Below, in pieces: positions 7,427 to 16,443 of a stretch of 64,000 nt of DNA. This DNA comes from Lachnospiraceae bacterium. GTDB lineage: Bacteria; Bacillota; Clostridia; Lachnospirales; Lachnospiraceae. A model generated the notes under the pieces. It did no database searches. It was given only the letters and a program-made list of their open reading frames with translations, and was not told the origin of the DNA. Where the stretch lies: positions 322,204 through 386,203 of the forward strand of contig CAJTFL010000002.1 of the NCBI GenBank assembly GCA_910575565.1, given 5' to 3'. Position 1 is the first letter of the stretch. Every line of letters starts with the position of its first letter. Both the position numbers and the translations under genes were made by a program.

Positions 7427-8764
7427 ATGAAAAAGAACTATCTTGCGGCTCTCCTGGCATTAACCATGGGCGCCACTGCTATCGCCGGATGCGGGGCAAA
7501 ACCATCCGATGGCCAGACCTCCGGCGCGGCGGCAAACGACGCCAGCAAAACGGAGGCTCCCGGCACGAATAAGGGAGAGGCTTCCGACAGCAAAAAAGGG
7601 GAATCTTCCGGCGGCGAAAAAGTACATATTATCTGGTATGTGGGCGATAACGGTTCCGGCGCCCACCAGGCTCTGGTAGACGCATTTAATTCCTCCCAAG
7701 ATGAGATTGAGGTGGAGTGGAACGTAGCCCCCCAGAAATCCGACGACAATAAGCAGCAGCTTCTGACTTCCTTGGCGGCAGGCAGCGACGAATATGACGT
7801 AATCGCCATGGATTGCTGCTGGGTGGCGGATATCGCTTCCTCAGGATACTTGGAACCCATTGACGAGTACATGATGGATGCAGGGATGAATGTGGCGGAT
7901 TTCAACCCCGGCGCCATCCAGGCAAACACCAGCAACGCAAAACTGTACGCCCTTCCCTTATATATGGATGTGGCCAGTCTGTGCGTAAGAAAAGATATCG
8001 TTTCGGAAGAAGACCTGAAGGTATTGGTCAGCGGGGACTATGATTACAAACAGCTGATGGAAATGGCCGCAAAATACGCTGGCGAAGGCGGCACGAAATA
8101 CGGGCTGGCAATCCAGGCAAACCAGTATGAAGGCCTTATCTGCAATACTAATGAATGGACAAGCAATTTTACAAACCTTGAGGAAGGGTTCGCCAACTTT
8201 AAAGAAGCCGTAACCGCCGACTATACTTCCGACAAGCAGCTTTCCATGGTTGAATCCGACGGTGTGGATCTGATTACCTCCGGGCAAAGCGTAATGTACA
8301 GAGGATGGTCGTCCACCTACGGAAACTTCAATGATCAGACCGCGGTCAGCCCGGATCAGGTGACGGCAGCCTGCCAGCCCAAAAAAAGCGGAGCCACCTT
8401 GGGCGGCTGGGAATTAGGCATTAACATTAACTGCAAAGAGAAAGACGCCGCGTGGAAATTTATCCAGTATGCCACATCCGGCGAAGGAAACCTGGTTTTC
8501 TGCAAAACCGGCAACGGCGTTCCGGGATATACTCCTCATGTTGACGCGCCGGAGCTTTTGGAATCTCACCAGCTGCTGCCTCTTGAAGGGTTTAAAAACT
8601 CGTTAAAGATTGCCATCTCCAGGCCAGCTGTACCAAAATATAATGAGCTGTCCGATTCCATGCAGGTCGCCATCCACTCTTATTTATCCGATAAGTCATC
8701 ACTGGAGGATGCTGTAGCAGAGGTGCAGAGCCTGTTAGACGAATACGGATTTGTTACAAAATAG
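7427..8764 (+). CDS. Sugar ABC transporter substrate-binding lipoprotein
   Basis: Family 1 extracellular solute-binding protein of about 445 residues. The signal peptide ends in a lipobox (AIAGC), followed by a Ser/Gly/Lys-rich linker and then a mature domain starting VHIIWYVGDNGSG. The start at 7427 has AAAGGA nine bases before it; the ATG three codons earlier is directly on the ribosome site. It heads a cluster with two damaged permeases, a GH65 remnant and beta-phosphoglucomutase, which points to uptake of an alpha-glucobiose such as maltose, trehalose or kojibiose. The gene itself looks complete, but its permeases are not. Confidence 0.85.
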   Translation: MKKNYLAALLALTMGATAIAGCGAKPSDGQTSGAAANDASKTEAPGTNKGEASDSKKGESSGGEKVHIIWYVGDNGSGAHQALVDAFNSSQDEIEVEWNVAPQKSDDNKQQLLTSLAAGSDEYDVIAMDCCWVADIASSGYLEPIDEYMMDAGMNVADFNPGAIQANTSNAKLYALPLYMDVASLCVRKDIVSEEDLKVLVSGDYDYKQLMEMAAKYAGEGGTKYGLAIQANQYEGLICNTNEWTSNFTNLEEGFANFKEAVTADYTSDKQLSMVESDGVDLITSGQSVMYRGWSSTYGNFNDQTAVSPDQVTAACQPKKSGATLGGWELGININCKEKDAAWKFIQYATSGEGNLVFCKTGNGVPGYTPHVDAPELLESHQLLPLEGFKNSLKIAISRPAVPKYNELSDSMQVAIHSYLSDKSSLEDAVAEVQSLLDEYGFVTK

Positions 8765-8991
8765 CCGCAAACGGCACACGATCTGCTTAAGCAGTGCCGC
8801 AAATTAAACGAGGCTGTCCGCAAAACAGCTGGGCTGCACAATATATTTGGCGGATGTTCCAGTAAGCACCACTATATATTGCGAAAATTCCCGGCATTGC
8901 GGCAGCCCCTTTAACTTTGCCGCCAATACGGAAATCGTAACTGTTCAGTACCTTCACCGTTACAAATCATCTAAAATGGAGGGATTCCTAT
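8765..8991 (+). other. Intergenic region with hairpin after binding-protein gene
   Basis: Holds a dyad (GCAAACGGCAC / GTGCCGCAAAT) shortly after the stop, the usual place for a stem-loop that raises binding-protein mRNA over permease mRNA. GGAGGG at 8980-8985 is the ribosome site of the next gene. Confidence 0.4.
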
Positions 8992-9576
8992 ATGGTCAAA
9001 AGAATGACATTCAAACAATTTGTGTTTATTCTTCCTCTGCTTTTATTTATCTGCGTATTTTCGTTCTATCCAATCGTTACGTCTTTCATGTATTCGCTTT
9101 TTGACTACAGGAATAATGATCAATCCTACAACAGCTTCTATATTTCTGAGCAGTTTAACGGATCCTTATTCCAGGAGGACTGCAAATATGTAAATTATTT
9201 CCTTAATTCCGATATTACGCTGGTAGATGAAGCCGATCAGGGCGAGCTCGCCGCAATCCAGGGAGAGATAAGCGCTATGATGGAAAGCTTCTTCCGCATT
9301 ACGCTCCCGTTAATGAAACCTAGCATTATGGTCGCTTTGCTCTTCCGTACCCTGGATTCCTTCCGGGTATTCGACCTCTTAACGGTTCTGACCGGCGGAG
9401 GCCCGGGAAACGGCACGGAAACCCTGTCCATTTACTCCAATAAATTAATTTTCAGCCAAAGCAATTACGGGTATGGCTCGGCAGTGGTTATCGGAATGTT
9501 TGTCTGCGTGGCAATTATTGCGTTCATCTACATAAAGGTTCTTGGTGCGGACGTGATCAGCAGTAAGACCTCATAA
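8992..9576 (+). pseudogene. ABC sugar permease (MalF-like) with internal deletion
   Basis: The N-terminus is normal for this permease family (first helix FVFILPLLLFICVFSFYPIV, then a periplasmic insert with FYISEQFNG and EADQGELAAI). After SAMMES the sequence jumps to the last third, FFRITLPLMKPSIMVALLF and TVLTGGGPGNGTETLS. The product is 194 residues, far below the usual 290 or more, and it lacks the middle helices and the EAA loop that contacts the ATPase. The fusion is in frame, so the open frame hides the damage. It cannot form a working transport channel. Confidence 0.8.
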
Positions 9577-9591
9577 AAGGGGGAGGTTAAG

Positions 9592-10896
9592 ATGAGAAAA
9601 AGAACAGCCTTTGACTGGGCCTGCCTGGTGTTTATTATCTTATTTTTATGCATTACCGTATTTCCTTTTGTCTGGATCATTATCACTTCGTTTAAAACGG
9701 ACGCAGATATCCATGGCGCCGCCACATACGCCAGGAAACTTTTAGGATACCGTTACCAAATCCTTAACCAGGCCAGGGAAAACGCAAGAAGGCTGGGGCA
9801 CTCCAAGGGCGCCCTGTTCCCGTGGAGAACCATCAATGGAAAAGAATGCTCCTACTATTATCCTTCTGGGGGAGCCCAGTACCATATTATCGGAGATATC
9901 GCTTATGGGATTATCCAGTACTACCTGATTACAGGCGACTGGGATTATATGGCACAGCAAGGCGAGGAGATTGTCATGGAAACCGCCCGTATCTGGTACG
10001 ACTTAGGAAATTTTTACCAGGGGAAATTCCATATCCACTGCGTAACCGGCCCTGATGAATATACCTGCGCGGTAAACAACAACTACTATACGAACCTGAC
10101 CGCGAAGCATAACCTGACATGGGCAAAAAAATTGTATGAGCAGTTTAAGCAGAACGGGCAGCTAGAGCGCCTTAAAGCAAAAATCGGCATTACGGAAGAA
10201 GAAATCCGCGGCTTCGCAGAAGCGGCAGACGCGATGTATCTTCCCTACGATAAAGAACTGGACATCAATCCCCAGGACGACAGTTTCCTGTCCAAAAAAC
10301 GGTGGGATATGGCTTCCATCCCCAAGGACGCAGGCCCTCTAATGCATAAGAACTTCCTGTACCATATTTACCGGTTCCAGGTATGCAAACAGGCGGATAC
10401 TGTGCTGGCGCATTTCCTGTTTGAGGATGAACAGGCATTGTCCACTATACGCAATTCCTTTGACTATTACGAAAAGATCACCACCCATGACTCTTCGTTA
10501 TCCCGATGTGTATTCAGCATCATTGCGGCAAAGCTTGGGGATAAAGAAAAAGCATACCAGTACTTTGATTTCTCTTCCAAAATCGATATCAACAACTCGC
10601 AAAAGAATACGAAAGACGGAATCCATACCGCCAATATGGGCGGAACCTATATGGCAATCGTCTATGGATTTTTAGGGCTCAGGGTAAAAGAAAAAGGATT
10701 TTTCTTAAACCCCCTTCTTCCGGATGAATGGAAGGGCATTTGCCTGGATATCTGCCTTAAGGGCAGCCGGATTACCCTGGCTGTGGACAAAAACATCTGC
10801 AAAATCACTCTGAAAAACCAAAAGCCCCTGGATCTTTACGTATGCGGCAAAGCATACCATTTACAGGATGAAATCACCGTTAACATGAACGAATAG
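9592..10896 (+). pseudogene. In-frame fusion: MalG-like permease N-terminus to GH65 phosphorylase C-terminal part
   Basis: Residues 1 to about 41 (FVWIIITSFKTDADIHG) are the first helix and start of a MalG-type permease. From ATYARKLLGYRY onward the sequence is the catalytic-domain back half and C-terminal sheet of a GH65 disaccharide phosphorylase, with the general-acid glutamate in TGPDEYT and conserved TANMGGTYMAIVYGF. GH65 enzymes normally exceed 740 residues, so the N-terminal sandwich and part of the barrel are gone. The deletion removed the rest of the permease and the phosphorylase start. GGGGGAGG precedes the ATG. Activity is very unlikely. Confidence 0.85.
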
Positions 10897-10925
10897 CGAA
10901 GCGCTGACAGCAAAAGGAGGAAAAC

Positions 10926-11579
10926 ATGGAAAATATACAATATAAATGCGCCATATTTGATCTGGACGGCGTGCTGGTGGATACCGCGAAATACCACTAT
11001 CTGGCCTGGAAAAGCCTTGCGCAGGAACTGAGGTTCGCCTTTACCCTTCAGCAGAATGAAGCGTTAAAAGGCGTGTCCCGGATGAAATCCCTGGAGCTTC
11101 TCCTGGGGTTCGGCGGCTTATCTGGCCTCTTCTCCCAAGAAGAAAAAGAACAGATGGCGGAGAAAAAGAACCGGCTGTACGTGGAAAAAATCATGTGCCT
11201 GAAAAAGGACGAGCTGTTTCCCGGAGTATTGGATTTCTTTCGGCACTTAAAGGAAAAAGGCATAAAAATCGCCCTTGGATCAGCTAGCAAAAACGCTCCC
11301 CTTATCCTGGGACGCCTGGAAATTTCTGGTTACTTTGACACTATTGTTGACGGCTCCCAGGTATCCAAGGCAAAGCCGGATCCGGAAGTGTTTATCTGGG
11401 CCGCCCAAAACCTGAATATCCCCTGCGAAAGCTGCATTGTTTTCGAGGATTCCACAGCCGGGCTTAAAGCCGCCAAGCAGGCAGGAATGAAGGCTGTAGG
11501 GATCGGAACGCCTAAGAACCTCCCTATGGCGGATTTAGTCATTGCATCCGTAGACCAGTACATCCCGTATTTGGCTTAA
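10926..11579 (+). CDS. pgmB: Beta-phosphoglucomutase
   Basis: HAD-superfamily enzyme converting beta-glucose 1-phosphate to glucose 6-phosphate, the step after phosphorolysis by GH65 enzymes. The nucleophile and acid/base are in FDLDGVLVDTA (DxD). The other HAD motifs are LGSAS, KPDPEVF with the lysine, and EDSTAG. Length of 217 residues is typical and the frame is intact, with AGGAGG before the ATG. It lies 29 bases after the GH65 remnant in the same operon. With its upstream partner broken it may now serve another phosphorylase or be on the way to decay. Confidence 0.9.
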   Translation: MENIQYKCAIFDLDGVLVDTAKYHYLAWKSLAQELRFAFTLQQNEALKGVSRMKSLELLLGFGGLSGLFSQEEKEQMAEKKNRLYVEKIMCLKKDELFPGVLDFFRHLKEKGIKIALGSASKNAPLILGRLEISGYFDTIVDGSQVSKAKPDPEVFIWAAQNLNIPCESCIVFEDSTAGLKAAKQAGMKAVGIGTPKNLPMADLVIASVDQYIPYLA

Positions 11580-11600
11580 CTAACGCAAGCAACACCCAAA

Positions 11601-11647
11601 GCGAAAGCCCTATCCTTGCACCTTCCAAAAAAGGATTGGGCCTTCGC
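11601..11647. terminator. Bidirectional terminator between pgmB and araC remnant
   Basis: GCGAAAGCCCTATCC pairs with GGATTGGGCCTTCGC across a 17-base loop between convergent genes. Confidence 0.6.
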
Positions 11648-11648
11648 C

Positions 11649-11940
11649 TTACTTTTGGCTCTGAATAAATTCTTTCGGCGTCATCCGGGTATACTTTTTA
11701 AACAGATGGCTAAAATACTGTGGGTTATTGCCGCAGCCCACCTGTTCCGCCACGCAGTAAATTTTCTCGTTGCTTCCGTCCAGCAGAAGCTTTTTCGCTT
11801 TATTGATCCGCAGCTCATTCAAGTATGTGGAAAACCGCTTCCCTACCTGCAGCACAAACTGCCGGCTGACATAATCTACATTCATATAAAGATGGTTTTC
11901 GGCAATCCATTTGGCATAGGAAAACTCATCATGGGGGAGC
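11649..11940 (-). pseudogene. AraC-family regulator, C-terminal HTH fragment
   Basis: The frame reads FSYAKWIAENHLYMNVDYVS, then a double helix-turn-helix with KRFSTYLNELRINKAKKLL and the signature YFSHLFKKYTRMTPKEF. Homology continues upstream of the first ATG to about 11940 and then stops where the binding-protein fragment begins on the other strand. Sensor and dimerisation regions are absent. It was probably the local transport regulator or the response regulator of a two-component system. Confidence 0.75.
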
Positions 11941-11941
11941 C

Positions 11942-12829
11942 GTAGACGGTGGCATTTACGGCATCGCAGCTGGAATTAACGCGGAATGCTTGGTGTATAA
12001 TAAGACCGTAACCGATCAATGCGGCATTGCCATTAACCACAACATGACTTATGACGAATTCATCGCCATCGCGAAAATGATCACAGAAATGACCGGATAC
12101 CGAGCCAATATCTGCCCCGTAGACGGATACACCTTTATGCGTCAGTGGTCCAGGGCGGAGGGAATTTCCATCCAGGAGGCGAAAGTCCCGGTAAGCAGCG
12201 CAGACGCATATGTCCCGTTTTTCAGGATTCTGGAAAGCGGCATAGAAGAAGGATGGCATCTGATCCCGGACTATGGGGATATGGCCGTGGTGGAAATGGA
12301 TCCTTTAATATACGGATCTATCCCGCGGAACATGGCCTGGTGCACCATCCACGGCGGCTCCAACCTGCTGTCCGCTTTCCAGGCGGCCGCGCCCAAAGGC
12401 ACAGAGATCGGGGTCACTACGATTCCCACAAGCAACCCGAAAAAATCCAACTTTATCCATCCCAGTATGTTTTTCAGCGTCAGCGCAAGCACAAAAAATC
12501 CAGACGAAGCCGTGGCTGTCCTGAACTATCTCATCAATTCCCTTGAAGCCAACAATATCCTCCTTGGGGAAAGGGGCGTGCCGGCATCTGCCCATATCGC
12601 AGACATGATTGCAGAAAAACTTGATGAACCGGAGCAAAAGGCCGCTGACTTTGTAAGGAATGTAATCGTCCCCAATTCTTCCGCTATCGATCCGCCTGAC
12701 CCGGAAGGTTCTATCGCATTAGCAAAGGCATTAACCGATATCCTGGAAAAGGTGGCCTACGGGGATTACACTGCGCAGGAAGCAGCCGAAGAGTATTACC
12801 GGCAGGAGCAAGACCTTTGGGGCGAATAA
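11942..12829 (+). pseudogene. Substrate-binding protein, N-terminally truncated
   Basis: The open frame begins at the junction with the araC fragment. Residues VDGGIYGIAAGINAEC followed by LVYNK match the middle of family 1 solute-binding proteins (the VDGKLYGIP-like segment that ends in LVYNK). The C-terminal domain continues intact to the stop, for example MAWCTIHGGSN and FFSVSASTKNPDEAVAVL. The signal peptide and first third are missing, and the only initiator in frame is an internal TTG with no ribosome site. Its closest relatives should be periplasmic sugar-binding proteins different from 7427-8764. Confidence 0.75.
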
Positions 12830-12869
12830 CTTTCGCCCCTCTCCAGCTATCAAGCCCTCCCGGAAACGC

Positions 12870-13511
12870 TTATATAGCATCGATCCTTTTCCGCAGTTCC
12901 ATCATCTTCTGATCCAGTTCCGCTACCACCTGGGAATACTGTTTCAGCTCCTCGCCGATCAAAATCGCCTCCTGCTTCCCTTTCTTATACCGAAGCTGAT
13001 GATCCACCCCTGCCCAAAAATCCATGGCCGGCGTCCGAAGCTGAAGCTCCGCCCGCACCCACTCCATCTTCCCCTGGAAATAAACGGGAATCTCCACGAT
13101 CAAATGCAGGCTGCGATACCCGGAGGACTTGGGAGCCTTAATGTAATCCTTCCTTTTTAAAATCTTCAGATCCTGGTGGGTGTACAGCACCTGAGCCATA
13201 CGGTATACATCATCCTCAAAAGAGCATACTGCCCGGACGCCGATAATATCATTGATTTTTTCCAATGCGCTCTCATATGTAGGCTCGTAGCCCTTTTTCC
13301 CACATTTTGCCAATATGCTGTCAATGGATTTTACCCGGCCATTAACGTGAACCAGCACATCCCGCCCCAGCACCAGCGCCAACTCCGCATTGGCGATCTC
13401 CAGCTTTGCCGTCAGCACGCTGATGGCGCAGTTACTCTTTACCCGAAAGGAGCTGTCCCGAAATTTTTTCAGATCCTGGTTTTTCATCTGCCTGTTTTCT
13501 CTTGCCGCCAT
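12870..13511 (-). CDS. Small alarmone synthetase, RelQ-like (p)ppGpp synthetase
   Basis: GTP pyrophosphokinase domain protein of 213 residues, which transfers pyrophosphate from ATP to GDP or GTP. Synthetase motifs visible are INDIIGVRAVCSFEDDVYRM, YIKAPKSSGYRSLHL and the metal-binding E in ELQLRTPAMDFWA, followed by VDHQLRYK. There is no hydrolase (HD) or TGS/ACT region, the layout of the RelQ/RelP group. AGGAAG eight bases before the ATG supports the start. It is monocistronic and convergent with the preceding fragments. Confidence 0.85.
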   Translation of the reverse strand: MAARENRQMKNQDLKKFRDSSFRVKSNCAISVLTAKLEIANAELALVLGRDVLVHVNGRVKSIDSILAKCGKKGYEPTYESALEKINDIIGVRAVCSFEDDVYRMAQVLYTHQDLKILKRKDYIKAPKSSGYRSLHLIVEIPVYFQGKMEWVRAELQLRTPAMDFWAGVDHQLRYKKGKQEAILIGEELKQYSQVVAELDQKMMELRKRIDAI

Positions 13512-13987
13512 ACCTTTAACTTCCTTATATCATGATATTTCCCTTTCCCTTAAGTGGCCTGCCATGGCAGCGCTTCGCCCTTCCTCGGCCTTAATCCTAG
13601 CTAAAGACACCCGCACATTCATCTCCCATGGCAAAGCCCGGGGCATATGAAAAAATGCTCCGGAGAAAGCCGTATAAAAAAAGATATGCGCGAAAATGAA
13701 AATTATGCCTGTTTTCTGATGGATTTTCAACTCATTGGCCGAACGATGAAACATAAAAAATCCATAAATATCATTTCATCCATTGCATTTTGCCGCTATT
13801 TCAGCTAAAATAGAAATGAATGCAGTTAAGGTTGCAAGGTTCTTCTTTTCCTTAACCCTGTAATCCGAAATACGGCGCAAAACACGCGCCTTTTCCCAGA
13901 TCCACTGGATGGTTCTGTGGAAACCATACAGTATATAATATGCGAACCCCTTATAAGACTTAGAACGAAAACCAGGAGGATATGGAT
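13512..13987. other. Intergenic region with likely promoter for 13988 gene
   Basis: No gene is supported. TATAAT at 13934-13939 lies about 50 bases before the GGDEF-EAL gene start, but no good -35 is visible at the right spacing. Open frames on the minus strand here have no ribosome sites and odd composition. Confidence 0.35.
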
Positions 13988-15400
13988 ATGCTATGGTTTC
14001 AGAAGAAAACTGACGAAGCAAATCATGCGTCACCCGAAGTTGATTACCCCTTTGCCCCGAAAGAACCGGATACGGCGGCAGCTGATGAACCCCCTGGGCG
14101 GCAGGCTTGTTTAAACCACATCCAGGATACCTTGCGCTCCAACAGCCGCGGCGTAATGTTAAAGCTTTACCTTGAAAATTTCAAGCAGTTAAATGAGATC
14201 TTCGGGTATGATTACTGCGAAGCCTTGCTGTCAAAGATTATCGGATACTTAAAGGAGACTATACAGCGCCCGGTATACCGTTATATCGGCGTAGAATTTA
14301 TCGCCGTTTTAGACGGCTACACCCAGGGGCAGGCCACGGCCTTGGCTGAGACGATCTTGGAGCAGTTTGACCACGTATGGAAGGTAGAGGACACCGACTG
14401 CCTATGCTCGGCCCAGATCGGCTTATGCTGCTACCCCGGCTACGCTTCTTCCCCCCAGGAAATTTTAAAATGCCTGGATGCCGCCATTGTTAAATCCTCT
14501 GAGCGGGGTCCCAACCAGGTAACTTGCTACGATACCACCCTGCACACCCTGGTGATCCGCAAGCAGACCATCGCCCGGTATTTAAAGACTGCCTTAAGCA
14601 ACCAGGAGATTGAAGTGCGCTACCGCCCCACCTTTAACACGTCCACAGGACGGTTTACCAAGGCGGAATTTTATATGCGGATTTTCATCAAGGGCATCGG
14701 CATGGTAGGGGCAAACGAGTTCCTGCCCATAGCAGAAGACTCCGGCCAGATCCGCGCAGTGGAGTATTTTGCCTTAAACCAAGTGGGCCGCTGCATCGCG
14801 GACCTGATTTCCAAGGGAAAGGATTTTGAGTCCATATCCCTTCCGATTTCCCCCATCCTGTTCCTTCAGGAGGATTTCTTAGATGAAGTAAAGCGGGTTT
14901 TGGATACCTACCACATCCCCGCCGGGAAGCTCACATTAGAAATCGAGGAAAGCGCCCTTACCTCTGCGTCCTTAGCCATGAACATGATGCTGCAGGAGCT
15001 GCGGGAGCTGGGGATAGAATTGGTATTAAATAATTTCGTATCCGGCTATTCCAGCATCACCAGCATCCTGGATCTGCCCATCAATGCGCTGAAGCTGGAG
15101 CGTTCCTTCATGTGCCAGATGGAAACCAACTCGAAATCGATTTTCATCGTGGAAGGGCTGATCCATATCGCCAAGAACTTGGACTTGAGCGTAATCGCCG
15201 AGGGCGTGGAAACTGCCCAGCAGGTTAATGCCCTTACCCGGTTTGCCTGCCCCTACCAGCAGGGCTTCTACTTCTCGCCCACAGTGACGGAGGATATCCT
15301 TATGGATGTGCTTGGATCCACCCCGGAGGAATCCAGGCCGATTATCACCAAGGAAAAAGAAATTATGCGGCGCAGCCTTGTCACCAATTTAAGCGCTTAA
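13988..15400 (+). CDS. Degenerate GGDEF-EAL domain protein
   Basis: A soluble protein of 470 residues with an N-terminal GGDEF-like and a C-terminal EAL-like domain, related to enzymes that make and break cyclic di-GMP. The GGDEF loop reads IGVEF. In the EAL part the signature is AEFYM, the metal-binding DD pair is replaced by NN (LNNFVSGYSS for the usual DDFGTGYSS), and KIDRSF reads KLERSF; EGVE is kept. Loss of both metal aspartates suggests no catalysis, so it may be a c-di-GMP receptor or scaffold. The start at 13988 fits AGGAGG with 8-base spacing. Confidence 0.8.
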   Translation: MLWFQKKTDEANHASPEVDYPFAPKEPDTAAADEPPGRQACLNHIQDTLRSNSRGVMLKLYLENFKQLNEIFGYDYCEALLSKIIGYLKETIQRPVYRYIGVEFIAVLDGYTQGQATALAETILEQFDHVWKVEDTDCLCSAQIGLCCYPGYASSPQEILKCLDAAIVKSSERGPNQVTCYDTTLHTLVIRKQTIARYLKTALSNQEIEVRYRPTFNTSTGRFTKAEFYMRIFIKGIGMVGANEFLPIAEDSGQIRAVEYFALNQVGRCIADLISKGKDFESISLPISPILFLQEDFLDEVKRVLDTYHIPAGKLTLEIEESALTSASLAMNMMLQELRELGIELVLNNFVSGYSSITSILDLPINALKLERSFMCQMETNSKSIFIVEGLIHIAKNLDLSVIAEGVETAQQVNALTRFACPYQQGFYFSPTVTEDILMDVLGSTPEESRPIITKEKEIMRRSLVTNLSA

Positions 15401-15560
15401 TTGCAAGGGCGAACGCTTGGCAAAAACAGCTGTCCGCCAAAAAGCGGCTGTCGCTTTAAGAGAATGTGTCCCAGGCCATGGCAAAATCAACCGGGAATCA
15501 TGCCATATCCTGTACGCCTTGCTCTTAATGCGGCAGCCTTTTTGTCTGTGGCATCTTTCC

Positions 15561-16403
15561 CTACTCCAGGTAATCCAGCGGATCCACGGCTTTCCCGTCC
15601 TTTTTCAGCTCCAGGAATACATTAGGGCCTTCTACCGTATAATATTTCGTGGGCTCAGCCACATATCCTAAGACTTGTCCTTTTTCCAGATATTCCCCTT
15701 CCACTGCCTGCACCTCTTTTAACTGCCCGCAGGTAAGGGAATACTCATCCCCTAAATCCAGCACCAGGTAATTCCCAATCTCTTCATTCGCCCCCACTTC
15801 CGTCACCCTGGCATTGGCGGGAACGGATACGGGCTGGCTCACATCCCCCTGGATCACCAGGCCTGGATTGCATTTGTACTGCTCCAAGGTAGGGAAGTAA
15901 ATGGTGGAATCCATGCTGTAATCCAGCAGCACATTCCCTTCCACCGGCCAAGACATGGACTGGATCTGGGCGAAATTCAGCACCAGGCTGGCAGCCGCCT
16001 CCGGTCCCGCCCCTGCCGCCGCAGCTTCCGTCTCCCGGGCGGCATTTTGGGGAGCCGTCTTAATCTCCGGCTTCTTTGTCTCATCCTTTGCCGTAATCTT
16101 GGCAGAAGGCGCCGGTTCCTCATTGCGGCCTGCCTTATCCTCCGTATCCCCTGATGCCAGCACATTATCCTGGCTCCAGCCCTCATCCTGCTTCGCTGCA
16201 TTGGATCCGCCTGCTCCCGGCTCTTCCCCATCCTGATCCACCAGACGTTCCATATCGCCCTCAAGGTTTAAGTACGGGCTTTCTTCTGTACGTCCTCTCT
16301 GCAGAGTAATTACGCCTGCCGCAGCTACTATAGTCAGCAGGCCAAGGACCAGCATCACTAATACCAGCTTATCCTTGAATAGTTGATTTACTTTTTCCTT
16401 CAC
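15561..16403 (-). CDS. spoIIQ: SpoIIQ-like M23-family protein with lost zinc ligands
   Basis: A forespore membrane protein that, in sporulation, pairs with mother-cell SpoIIIAH during engulfment. A short cytoplasmic tail is followed by one transmembrane helix (LVLVMLVLGLLTIVAAAGVI), a long Glu/Ala/Lys linker and a C-terminal M23-type domain. Peptidase zinc positions are changed: the usual H-x-G-x-D region reads CNPGLVIQG and the H-x-H loop reads TCGQL, so it should be catalytically dead. The GTG start at 16403 follows GAGGTG. It lies 40 bases after spoIID, a neighbour pair common in Clostridia. Confidence 0.75.
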   Translation of the reverse strand: MKEKVNQLFKDKLVLVMLVLGLLTIVAAAGVITLQRGRTEESPYLNLEGDMERLVDQDGEEPGAGGSNAAKQDEGWSQDNVLASGDTEDKAGRNEEPAPSAKITAKDETKKPEIKTAPQNAARETEAAAAGAGPEAAASLVLNFAQIQSMSWPVEGNVLLDYSMDSTIYFPTLEQYKCNPGLVIQGDVSQPVSVPANARVTEVGANEEIGNYLVLDLGDEYSLTCGQLKEVQAVEGEYLEKGQVLGYVAEPTKYYTVEGPNVFLELKKDGKAVDPLDYLE

Positions 16404-16443
16404 TTTTATCACCTCGGTAATAGTCTTACCAAAGCGCCAAGAG

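Noticed and set aside
8847-9104. Plus-strand open frame overlapping the permease start
   Set aside because: Cysteine-rich, no ribosome site, and out of frame with the recognisable permease N-terminus.
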